Source: Parablautia sp. Marseille-Q6255 (lineage in GTDB: Bacteria; Bacillota; Clostridia; Lachnospirales; Lachnospiraceae). From it: a stretch of 64,000 bases of DNA. The notes beneath the pieces were generated by a model, which worked only from the letters and a program-made list of their open reading frames with translations, had not been told where the DNA came from and ran no database searches. Shown one piece after another: positions 17,359-25,451 of this stretch; within the stretch, counting starts at the first letter, position 1; each line of letters opens with the position of its first letter. The DNA lies in assembly GCF_951230155.1 (NCBI RefSeq), contig NZ_CATNVD010000007.1:62001-126000 (forward strand), in the 5' to 3' direction. The position numbers and the translations under genes were made by a program.

Positions 17359-17679
17359 TTATTTTTTACAAAAAGAGCGCTCCGGTATATCCGGGCAGAA
17401 TGTATGCTCTGTAAGCTCTGACAAGACCTGAAGCTTCTCATTGACCATCTGCCTCATACAGGCTGGTACGTGCTCACCATGCGCGCGGTGAATAGCCACA
17501 CACTCCTTACAGTTTCCATGATAGCGGCACGCTTTCGTACACGGGCAGTGATCCTTCCGGTCATATTCCCGGCGAAATTCAGCCACAAATTCCTCCTGGA
17601 TCCGAAGCCCCTGCGCTCTGTTGCCTCTGTGAAATTCTCTCATTGCCGCTTTCTCTGTCTCATTTCCTTCGATCTTCAT
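17359..17679 (-). CDS. Small Cys/His-rich protein, possible metal binder
   Basis: 106 residues, function not recognised. The middle holds a dense set of ligand-type residues: CPCTKACRYHGNCKEC, then a His-rich AIHRAHGEHVPAC, and a late Cys in TFCPDI and SFCKK. This resembles the small DUF6485-like family of Clostridia, whose role is unknown. The N-terminal third is highly charged and probably helical. GGGAGG precedes the ATG at 17679. It lies upstream of the HD gene on the same strand with 81 bases between, including the inverted repeat. Confidence 0.7.
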   Translation of the reverse strand: MKIEGNETEKAAMREFHRGNRAQGLRIQEEFVAEFRREYDRKDHCPCTKACRYHGNCKECVAIHRAHGEHVPACMRQMVNEKLQVLSELTEHTFCPDIPERSFCKK

Positions 17680-17765
17680 CTGATTTCCTCCCGGCTCTTT
17701 TTATGGCATTCCTCTCCCGGATCTTTTTGCATCTCCAGGCAATAGCAGTATAGCTCCATATATTC

Positions 17766-17794
17766 TTGAAAAATAGGCGTTTTTCGCCTATAAT
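17766..17794 (+). promoter_or_regulatory. Promoter of the AraC-type gene with internal palindrome
   Basis: -35 TTGAAA (17766-17771), 17-base spacer, -10 TATAAT (17789-17794). The spacer holds ATAGGCG (17773-17779) and CGCCTAT (17785-17791), a perfect seven-base inverted repeat that runs into the -10: a likely operator. Confidence 0.65.
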
Positions 17795-17859
17795 ATATCA
17801 AAATAACGCCAAACCGATCATTACTAAAACCAGAATCACTCTTTTGGAGTATAGATAAG

Positions 17860-18765
17860 ATGACACATTCCAATACTGCAGACACTGCCCCGGTCTACTC
17901 GCACAATCCATACCACACCACAGGCTTCCCTCTCCTTGTACTGAATATCAGGGATGGCGTCTGCATACCGGAAAATGAAGGCTTCCAGATGCTTCACTGG
18001 CACGAGGAGGTCCAGTTTGTCCTCGTACTGCAGGGAGCGGTCCATATCACCGTCTATGATGAATCGTATGATCTGTATGCCGGAGACGTGATGTTCCTGA
18101 ACCGCGCTGTGCTCCATCACATCGCAGGCGCTCACGGCTCCTGTTATCACAGCTTCCTGATCCCGACCCGTATGCTCTCCTTTTTTCCCGGAAGCATCAT
18201 GGAACAAAACAGCGTACTGGCGATTACCGGGAACCCGGCCTTTACCTGCTGCCATATGAAACGGACAGATCCGGGCTGTCATCCGGTCCTGTCTGCTGTG
18301 CAGGCTCTTGATACGCTGTATTTTGAACGGGAGGAAAAGTCAAAAACAGACAGACAGTATGAATACCGTCTGTCTGTCCGTCTGGTCCAGCTATGGCTGG
18401 AATTTATCACTGTGCTGCCAGAATCTGCTCCGGCTGTCCCGGAAAAGAGCTATGAAAGAATCCGGCTGCTGCTTGGCCTCATCCACAGGGATTACAAAAA
18501 GCCTCTGCACATAGAAGATATTGCCGCTGCCGCACATATCAGCAAAACAGAATGTCTGCGCTGTTTCCAGAAATTTGTCCATGCCTCCCCGTATCAGTAC
18601 CTGATCCGTTATCGTCTGCATATGAGTAAAACGCTGCTTGCCACAACAGATTTATCCGTGACGGATATCGCACTGGAGACAGGCTTTTCCTCTGCGAGCT
18701 CCTATATCCGCTATTTCCGCAGGCATTATCAGATGACGCCGAGCCAATACCGCAAATCGCTGTGA
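17860..18765 (+). CDS. AraC-family transcriptional regulator with cupin sensor
   Basis: Regulator of 301 residues. The N-terminal cupin domain (about 20-150) shows MLHWHEEVQFVLVLQG and DLYAGDVMFLN, typical ligand-binding barrel strands. The C-terminal double helix-turn-helix (about 200-300) shows HIEDIAAAAHISKTECLRCF and VTDIALETGFSSASSYIRYF with the final MTPSQYRK. Ligand is unknown; relatives sense sugars or small aromatics. It ends three bases from the stop of the RND gene on the other strand. The adjacency hints that it may control that transporter, but the two genes converge and nothing else ties them. Confidence 0.9.
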   Translation: MTHSNTADTAPVYSHNPYHTTGFPLLVLNIRDGVCIPENEGFQMLHWHEEVQFVLVLQGAVHITVYDESYDLYAGDVMFLNRAVLHHIAGAHGSCYHSFLIPTRMLSFFPGSIMEQNSVLAITGNPAFTCCHMKRTDPGCHPVLSAVQALDTLYFEREEKSKTDRQYEYRLSVRLVQLWLEFITVLPESAPAVPEKSYERIRLLLGLIHRDYKKPLHIEDIAAAAHISKTECLRCFQKFVHASPYQYLIRYRLHMSKTLLATTDLSVTDIALETGFSSASSYIRYFRRHYQMTPSQYRKSL

Positions 18766-18768
18766 CCT

Positions 18769-21700
18769 TTACAGCTCTTCTTCTGTCATATCCTTTTTCC
18801 GGTTCAAAATGTCATAAATACACGGTACGACAAAGAGCGTCAGCAGGGTTCCATACGTCAGTCCGCCAATCGTAACGATCGCCATAGGCTGGATCATGTC
18901 GGCTCCCATACCCATCCCAAATGCCATCGTCAGCAGTCCCAGGATGGTCGTAAGCGCTGTCATAATGATCGGGCGCAGACGTGTCCGCCCGGCTTCCACG
19001 ATCGCTTCTTTTTTGTCCAGACCGGACCGGCGAAGCTGATTGATATAATCCACAAGCACGATACCATTGTTTACGATAATACCGGAGAGCATCACAAAGC
19101 CGATCATCGCGATAACGCTGATAGGATTTCCTGTCAGATACAGCCCAAACAGGCCGCCGGTAAATGCAAGCGGGATCGTAAACATCACGATAAACGGTGA
19201 AAGCAGTGACTGGAACTGCGCTACCATGATCAGGTACATAAAGACAACTGCGAGACCAAGCATCTTGGCAACCTCACCCATTGCCTCATTGATCGTCTCA
19301 TCCTCACCTGCCATCTCCATACTGTAGCCTTCCGGAACCTCGTAATCTTTAAGCGCCTCTTTCGCCTTTGCCGATACCAGTCCGATATTGTAGCCATCTG
19401 CAAGCTCTGCCGTTACCGTCACATAGCGGTTCTGTTCCTCGCGGCTGATAGATGAAAAGCCGTCTGTATCCTGGAATTCGACCAGCTCCTCAAGCGGTAC
19501 TTCAACGTCCTTATTCTCCTCATCCTTGCCCGTGATCGTCAGATTTTTGATCTTCTCTCTCGTAAGCGTCTCATCTGCGTCACTTAAAACAAATACAGAA
19601 TAGTCCTTTGAGAGGGTAGACAGCGTCGTTGCGCTGGATGCTTCTGCAAGCTTCTCCTGAAGCATCTGATAAATCTGCGCCGTCGTCAGCTGATATTCCA
19701 TCGCTTTGTTTTTATCTGCGACCAGACGGAACTCCAGCGTCTTTTCCTCAATACCATCCGATACATTCTGAGTTCCTTCTACACCAGAGAGGATGTCTGC
19801 CACCTCGCCGGCCATTTTCTTGAGTTGATCAAGTTCACGTCCCTTTATCTTGACTGAAATACCGCTTCCGCCAAGCGCGGAGGTATCCATCGTGGAAGTC
19901 TCAACCTGCACCTCACACTCCAGATCCTCTGTTCGTTTGAGGATCTCCTCTGCCAGCTCATCTCCAGAAAGCTTTTTGTCCTCTCTCAGGAGCACATACA
20001 TGGATACCTGCTCTTTCGCACTCTGTCCGCTTCCTCCCGTGCCCGTCATGGAGCCTGAGCTGTTCATCGCACCGACATCCGTGACGTCTGGCAGCTCGCG
20101 AATACGCGCCATCACCTCATCCGATAATGCGCCTGTCTGTGCCAGCGTACTTTCCTTTGGAGCCTGCACCGATACACTGATCTGCGTACTCTCCATCTCC
20201 GGCATAAATGCCGTACCTCTGGACACCGCCAAATATCCTGACAGAACAAGCAGACCGACTGCCAGGAGCAATACCAGAGCCTTTCCTTTCAGGGATACGC
20301 GAAGCACTGCCGCATATCTGTTCTGAAGCGCTGTAAAAAAGCGGCTTGGTTTTTCCTTTATATTTTTCAAAAGACCTGCTCCCATCATAGGAACAAAGGT
20401 CAGTGCGACCACGAGACTGGCAACGAGTGAATACGCGATCGTAAGTCCCATATCTACAAAAAGCTGCCGTGTGATCCCTTTTGTAAATACGATCGGCGCA
20501 AATACACAGATCGTAGTAAGCGTCGAGGCTGCGATCGCGCCTGCCACCTGCCTTGCCCCCTCGACGGCTGCTTTCCTGGCAGAGTATCCTTCGCCTCTTA
20601 AACGATAAATATTTTCGATCACGACAATAGAATTATCGACCAGCATACCGATCCCCAGCGCAAGTCCGGAAAGGGAGATAATGTTAAGCGTAATATTGCT
20701 GAAATACATCAGCACAACTGCCGCCATAATACTGATCGGGATGGAGCACGCAATGACGAACGTCGGCCGTACGCTCTTTAAAAAGACCAGAAGCACAAAG
20801 ATCGCCAGTACTGCTCCTGAAATCATATTGTCAAGCACAGAATCCACCACAAGATCAATGTACACTCCCTGATCCATCAGCCGGATGATATGTATGTCAC
20901 TGTTTGTTTTTTCCAGATCTGCAAACTTTTCTTTAATCTTTTTTGATACATCACCAGTCGAATATCCCGACTGCTTCTGCATCGTGAACATGACGCCTTC
21001 CTTGCCATTCACCTTTGCGTAGATTGCATCACTGTCATCCTGTACTGTGATATCCGCAACGTCACAAAGGCGGATCGGATCCACTCCATCTATGTGCAGA
21101 TCCAGGATCACCAGATCATTCAGATCCTGTACTTCATCAAACTTATTGCCAATGCGGATCAGAAAATCCGTCCCCTCCTCGGTCACATAGCCGGCCGGCA
21201 TACTGAAATTCTGCGCGGCAAGAATTCCTTTTACCATTTCTGCTGTAATGATCTGCGACGCATCTGCCTGATCATAGGCCGTTTCCTTCTGGGTACGCAC
21301 CTGCTCCAGCGCCGTCTCGATCTCGTCTTTTCCCGCACTAAGCTGCGCCTTACCGACTGCCATCTCTATGGTAGCCGAAATCTGTGCGCGGTTGAGCTGT
21401 GCGATCGCTTCCGTCACTGTACTTTGCCCGGAACCGATCTGCGCCTTGGCCTGCTGAAGCTGTGCTTTGGCCTGCTGGAGCTGCGTTTTACCAGAGGACA
21501 GCTGTACTTTTCCAGACGCGATCGCAGACTTTCCTGCCGCAATCGAGGCGAGCTGCTCCGGCATCTGATTCAGAGACTTCTGGAGCGTGGTCATCCCGTC
21601 ATCCAACTGCAGCTTTCTGGAAACAAGCTCAGACTTTATGGTATCGATGCTCTGTGTCATCTCTATGTAGCTGCCGCCCGTGTTGACGCCAAGCGACGCC

Positions 21701-23196
21701 AATGCTGCCATCGCCTGCGCCTTTGCGCTCTCATAAGAAGCCTTTTCTGCTTCCTTTTGCACTACCTGACTTTGAAGCTGTGCGATCTGAGCCTGCGTCT
21801 GGGCGTCCTGCGTCACCTGCCCGATCACTTCCTGTGAAAGAATCGTAAGAGAGTCCTCCGTCTGCGCACCGCTTCCTTCAGAAGCCATCCCGGATCCGTC
21901 TGTTTCCGAGTTCTGCGCTGCCCCGGCATCTGTCTGTGTTTCTTCTATAATAATCTCTTCCTGAGCCTCCCCAACAGCAGGCGCCTGATCCGATGCCTGC
22001 GTAAGGGTCTGCTCCTGTAAGACAAGATCACCCGTTTCCCCGTCCGGCTCCGACTCTGCCATATCCGTCTGCGCAGGCTGTGTCTCTTCTCCGGTCTCCG
22101 ACTGCTCCTCACCCGGCATCTGCGCATCGCCGCCCCCGTGTTCCTGAAGCTGCGCAATGGCCTCATTTAAGGCTGCGATCTCCGCATCAAGCTTCACGAT
22201 CGCCGCTTCCATACCTGCAAGCTGCGTCGGGGCAGCTTCCAGCTGGCTGATCGCCTGCTCCATCTGCGTCTGCTGTGCTGCCAGTGCCTCTTTTTGTGCC
22301 GGAAGCTCCTTTAATGCTGCTTCTCCTTCAAGCAGCTCCTTCTCCTGCGCTGCCAGTTCACTTTCAGACGTTTCTATCTGTTTGAGTCCAGCCTCTACCT
22401 CCGCAAGCTTCTGGTCGATCTGTACCTGACCGGTGATCATCTGCGATGTACCCGAATTCAGCTGTCCCTGCGCCGCAGCCGTCTGATCCGCGAGCTGTGC
22501 CTGACCGTCTGCAAGCTTCTGCTCTCCATCTTCCAGCTCAGCCTGCGCCTCCTCAAGCTCAGACTGCGCCTCTTCAAACTGTTCATCCAGAGCTGATCTT
22601 ATCTTCTTATTGACTTCTTTGATCTTTTCTTCACGCAGAAGTACCTGCACCTGTTCCTCGATCGTTCCATTCACCGATACAGACGCTACTCCCTCGATAC
22701 TTTCCAGCTCAGGAAGCACCTCATTGTTCACAAGATCAGTCAGTTCGCTCTGCGTCAGCTCACCTGCCTCCATCGCCGCCACCATGACCGGAAGCATATC
22801 CGGATTCATTTTCATAATGATCGGACTGCCAATCGAATCATCCCAGTAGCTCTCGATCTGATCCAGACTCTCCCTCATCTCAATCGTCACCGCATCCATA
22901 TTCGCAGACTGCGAAAATTCCAGAACTACGACTGACATATTTTCACTTGAGACAGAATTGATATTTTCTATATTGCTGGTAGTCGCCATCGCCTGCTCTA
23001 CAGGTCTTGTGACAACCGACTCTACCTCTTCCGGACTGGCGCCCGGATAAGCTGTGTATACGACTGCATATGGAAGTGTCATATCCGGAAGCAGGTCTGT
23101 CTGCATATCAGAAAACGACACATAACCAAGCAACAGGATCAAAACGATCCCGACAACAACTGTATATGGTCTTTTTACACTATAGCGCGATAACAT
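18769..23196 (-). CDS. RND-family transporter with large coiled-coil insert
   Basis: Membrane exporter of the AcrB/HAE1 superfamily, about 1475 residues against roughly 1050 usually. TM1 is at about 10-30. The first porter section ends in VLLREEKIKE near 194. A hydrophilic insert of about 460 residues follows: heptad coiled coils (AQSELEEAQAELEDGEQKL), an acidic Gln/Glu/Ser-rich stretch at about 350-455, then more coiled coil. The normal RND sequence resumes at QNFSMPAGYV. TM4 has GMLVDNSIVVIENI, keeping one of the two proton-relay Asp; TM8-12 end the protein. AGGAGG five bases before the ATG at 23196 fixes the start. No membrane-fusion partner is adjacent, so the insert may replace it; that is inference. 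Confidence 0.9.
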   Translation of the reverse strand: MLSRYSVKRPYTVVVGIVLILLLGYVSFSDMQTDLLPDMTLPYAVVYTAYPGASPEEVESVVTRPVEQAMATTSNIENINSVSSENMSVVVLEFSQSANMDAVTIEMRESLDQIESYWDDSIGSPIIMKMNPDMLPVMVAAMEAGELTQSELTDLVNNEVLPELESIEGVASVSVNGTIEEQVQVLLREEKIKEVNKKIRSALDEQFEEAQSELEEAQAELEDGEQKLADGQAQLADQTAAAQGQLNSGTSQMITGQVQIDQKLAEVEAGLKQIETSESELAAQEKELLEGEAALKELPAQKEALAAQQTQMEQAISQLEAAPTQLAGMEAAIVKLDAEIAALNEAIAQLQEHGGGDAQMPGEEQSETGEETQPAQTDMAESEPDGETGDLVLQEQTLTQASDQAPAVGEAQEEIIIEETQTDAGAAQNSETDGSGMASEGSGAQTEDSLTILSQEVIGQVTQDAQTQAQIAQLQSQVVQKEAEKASYESAKAQAMAALASLGVNTGGSYIEMTQSIDTIKSELVSRKLQLDDGMTTLQKSLNQMPEQLASIAAGKSAIASGKVQLSSGKTQLQQAKAQLQQAKAQIGSGQSTVTEAIAQLNRAQISATIEMAVGKAQLSAGKDEIETALEQVRTQKETAYDQADASQIITAEMVKGILAAQNFSMPAGYVTEEGTDFLIRIGNKFDEVQDLNDLVILDLHIDGVDPIRLCDVADITVQDDSDAIYAKVNGKEGVMFTMQKQSGYSTGDVSKKIKEKFADLEKTNSDIHIIRLMDQGVYIDLVVDSVLDNMISGAVLAIFVLLVFLKSVRPTFVIACSIPISIMAAVVLMYFSNITLNIISLSGLALGIGMLVDNSIVVIENIYRLRGEGYSARKAAVEGARQVAGAIAASTLTTICVFAPIVFTKGITRQLFVDMGLTIAYSLVASLVVALTFVPMMGAGLLKNIKEKPSRFFTALQNRYAAVLRVSLKGKALVLLLAVGLLVLSGYLAVSRGTAFMPEMESTQISVSVQAPKESTLAQTGALSDEVMARIRELPDVTDVGAMNSSGSMTGTGGSGQSAKEQVSMYVLLREDKKLSGDELAEEILKRTEDLECEVQVETSTMDTSALGGSGISVKIKGRELDQLKKMAGEVADILSGVEGTQNVSDGIEEKTLEFRLVADKNKAMEYQLTTAQIYQMLQEKLAEASSATTLSTLSKDYSVFVLSDADETLTREKIKNLTITGKDEENKDVEVPLEELVEFQDTDGFSSISREEQNRYVTVTAELADGYNIGLVSAKAKEALKDYEVPEGYSMEMAGEDETINEAMGEVAKMLGLAVVFMYLIMVAQFQSLLSPFIVMFTIPLAFTGGLFGLYLTGNPISVIAMIGFVMLSGIIVNNGIVLVDYINQLRRSGLDKKEAIVEAGRTRLRPIIMTALTTILGLLTMAFGMGMGADMIQPMAIVTIGGLTYGTLLTLFVVPCIYDILNRKKDMTEEEL

Positions 23197-23365
23197 AAAA
23201 ACCTCCTGAAGCATCCCGGGCGTTCGCCCCGCGGACAGCTAAAATATTTTTTTCATTATCGTACCATACCGTTCTCTCCGTCAAGAACGCATCCGGAATT
23301 TATAAATATTTTATATTTATTCCATAAGCACAGAACCAGCACTGCGCATCTCCAATGAAAAGCGA

Positions 23366-23394
23366 TTGCTTTTTCTCACAAAATAGTGTAAAGT
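23366..23394 (+). promoter_or_regulatory. Promoter of the DUF4430/ECF-S pair
   Basis: -35 TTGCTT (23366-23371), 17-base spacer, -10 TAAAGT (23389-23394), 22 bases before the ATG. No riboswitch-length leader fits between, so a cobalamin riboswitch is excluded here. Confidence 0.5.
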
Positions 23395-23416
23395 GTGACA
23401 GGAAAGGAGAATCTCT

Positions 23417-23824
23417 ATGGAAATGAAACAGAAAAACACGAAAAAAATCATCTTTGCTCTCGCAGCGCTTCTTGCAGTCATTGCTGTTTTGTTTGCTGTT
23501 TACCACTTTACAAAAGGTAAAACGGCAAAAGGAGAAAAAACAATCACGGTAGAAGTCGTACATAAGGATGGCAGCACAAAATCCTTTGAATATACGACAC
23601 AGTGTGAATTTCTTGGTGAAGTTTTAAGCGATGAGAAACTCATTGAAGGAGAAGACGGAGCCTACGGTCTTTTCATCACTACTGTAGACGGTGAGAAAGC
23701 AGACGATTCCAATCAGGAATGGTGGTGCATTACAAAGGGCAATGAACAACTGAATACGTCTGCAGATCAGACCCCGATCGCAGATGGAGAGAAATACGAG
23801 CTCACTCTGACCGTCGGATATTAA
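23417..23824 (+). CDS. DUF4430-domain membrane-anchored protein
   Basis: 135 residues. One N-terminal membrane anchor (IIFALAALLAVIAVLFAVYHF) then an extracellular DUF4430 domain (about 45-135) with the family features of a ubiquitin-like strand pattern, EFLGEVLSDEKLI, and WWCITKGNEQLNTS. DUF4430 is related to the C-terminal domain of transcobalamin and is often found beside ECF transporter S components. AAAGGAG precedes the ATG by eight bases. It lies 29 bases upstream of an ECF S component; together they may form a B12 or corrinoid capture and uptake unit. The domain is clear; the ligand is inferred. Confidence 0.85.
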   Translation: MEMKQKNTKKIIFALAALLAVIAVLFAVYHFTKGKTAKGEKTITVEVVHKDGSTKSFEYTTQCEFLGEVLSDEKLIEGEDGAYGLFITTVDGEKADDSNQEWWCITKGNEQLNTSADQTPIADGEKYELTLTVGY

Positions 23825-23853
23825 TACGAAAGAATACTATTGGGAGATTTGCC

Positions 23854-24384
23854 ATGAGACAGACGCAGCACAGACAAAAAATAATGTACATCGTGACAAT
23901 GGGACTGCTCAGTGCCATTTTGCTGATCGGTCAGCTCGGCATGGCTTTTCTCCCTAATATTGAGCCCGTAAGTTTTCTGATCATCGCGTACACGCTCGTT
24001 TATAAAAAACGGGTGTTTCCGATCATCTATGCTTTTGTTATCCTCGAGGGGCTGATCTTTGGCTTTGGTATCTGGTGGGTCAGCTATCTGTATATCTGGA
24101 GCATACTTGCTCTGCTTGTACTTCTTTTGCAAAAAACAGATTCTGCCATTTTATGGGCAGTGATCGCCGGCGCATACGGGCTCGCCTTCGGTGCACTGTG
24201 TTCGATCCCCTATCTGATCTCCGGAGGTCCGGGTGCGGCTCTTACATACTGGGCTGCCGGCATTCCTTACGATATTTTGCACTGTGCAGGGAACTTTGTG
24301 ATCATGCTGGTTCTGTATCATCCAGTCTTACATGTACTGAAAAAGCTTCACGCCTCCCAGCTTGAAAAGCTACCCGTCCGGTAA
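23854..24384 (+). CDS. ECF transporter S component
   Basis: Substrate-binding membrane subunit of an energy-coupling factor importer, 176 residues with about six hydrophobic segments (IVTMGLLSAILLIGQLGMAF, SFLIIAYTLVY, VFPIIYAFVILEGLIFGFGI, YLYIWSILALLVLLL, AVIAGAYGLAFGALCSIPYL, NFVIMLVLYHPVL). An AxxxA-like helix in TM1 could contact the T component. The EcfA and EcfT subunits are absent here, as usual for group II systems. The DUF4430 partner suggests a cobalamin-like ligand. GGGAG seven bases before the ATG supports the start. Confidence 0.82.
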   Translation: MRQTQHRQKIMYIVTMGLLSAILLIGQLGMAFLPNIEPVSFLIIAYTLVYKKRVFPIIYAFVILEGLIFGFGIWWVSYLYIWSILALLVLLLQKTDSAILWAVIAGAYGLAFGALCSIPYLISGGPGAALTYWAAGIPYDILHCAGNFVIMLVLYHPVLHVLKKLHASQLEKLPVR

Positions 24385-24482
24385 CCCCCGTCAAACCTGG
24401 AAACAATCGAACAGAAAAACAAAAAAACAATCTCAGGAAAACACAGAGATAAATACACAAGGAGGCCATACAGAAAATAGCC

Positions 24483-25451
24483 ATGAAAAAGCTGATCAAT
24501 ATTACAGACTATAAAGATGATCTGGCCCGCTATACGGATGCTTCTGATCTTCAGAATATGATCACCCGATTTGGACTGGATGGGCTGGAGGTGATGCCCT
24601 CTTCTGCTCAGGCGCCGCTCTATCCTTTTCTCCCTGGTCAGGTGATCGGCGTACATATGCGATGCCAGTCAGACTGGCTTGATCTGTGGAACCATGATGT
24701 GGACGCCCTGAACCTGGAATACGGATCCCCAGCCATCTGGGAATCCGTATTTTGCGGGTCTACTCGTAACGTACTGTTGCAGCGTGGAAAGGAAGATCTC
24801 GAATACGCGCGCCTTCACCGCGCTCAGTACGTTGTCTTTCATATTTCTAATGTGCGTACAACGGATATCCTCACAAACAGCTTTTCTTATTCTGACAAAG
24901 AAGTCATCCTCGCAGCTGCTCAGCTGATCAATCAGCTTCTCGCCGACTATACGGACACTCCATTTTATTTTCTTATGGAAAACCTCTGGTGGCCCGGACT
25001 TCGCATGACAGAGCCGGCTCTTACAAAAATGCTGCTTGACCATATCTCTTATCCCAAAAAAGGGATCATGCTGGATATCGGACATTTTCTTCACACGAAT
25101 CCCGGGCTCCGTACCCAGAGGGAGGCTATCGCCTGTCTCAAACAGATGCTCCACGCTCATGCAGAGCTGACTGATTTCATCAAAGGGATCCATCTGCACC
25201 AGACGCTCTCCGGCGCCTATATGGAAGCGTACCTAAGCAGTCCGCCCGAAATTCCACTGGATTATTATGAACGCTTTACAAAAGCGATGTATCACGTTCT
25301 GGCAATTGACAGACATGAACCCTTTACGGATCCTGCTATTTGTGAAATCATTCATCAGATCTCCCCTGACTATCTGACTCTGGAGCTGATATCCGGCAGC
25401 CGCGCGGAGCATGAACACAAGATCCGTACACAGCTGGAAGCGCTGCATTAA
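24483..25451 (+). CDS. Sugar phosphate isomerase/epimerase-like TIM barrel
   Basis: 322 residues of the xylose-isomerase-like (AP endonuclease 2) fold. Likely metal-binding residues occur in FLMENLWWPG (Glu), MLDIGHFLHT (Asp, His), IHLHQTL (His) and LTLELISG (Glu), in the order and spacing of the family. Such enzymes isomerise or epimerise sugars, or cut abasic DNA; the substrate cannot be told. The stop codon overlaps the stop of the convergent S41 gene by four bases, leaving no room for a terminator. It starts 98 bases after the ECF S gene with a distant GGAGG and may be a separate unit. Confidence 0.78.
   Translation: MKKLINITDYKDDLARYTDASDLQNMITRFGLDGLEVMPSSAQAPLYPFLPGQVIGVHMRCQSDWLDLWNHDVDALNLEYGSPAIWESVFCGSTRNVLLQRGKEDLEYARLHRAQYVVFHISNVRTTDILTNSFSYSDKEVILAAAQLINQLLADYTDTPFYFLMENLWWPGLRMTEPALTKMLLDHISYPKKGIMLDIGHFLHTNPGLRTQREAIACLKQMLHAHAELTDFIKGIHLHQTLSGAYMEAYLSSPPEIPLDYYERFTKAMYHVLAIDRHEPFTDPAICEIIHQISPDYLTLELISGSRAEHEHKIRTQLEALH

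Noticed and set aside
23215-23416. Cobalamin riboswitch ahead of the DUF4430/ECF-S pair
   Set aside because: The promoter lies only 22 bases before the start codon, leaving no space for it, and no B12-box was seen.
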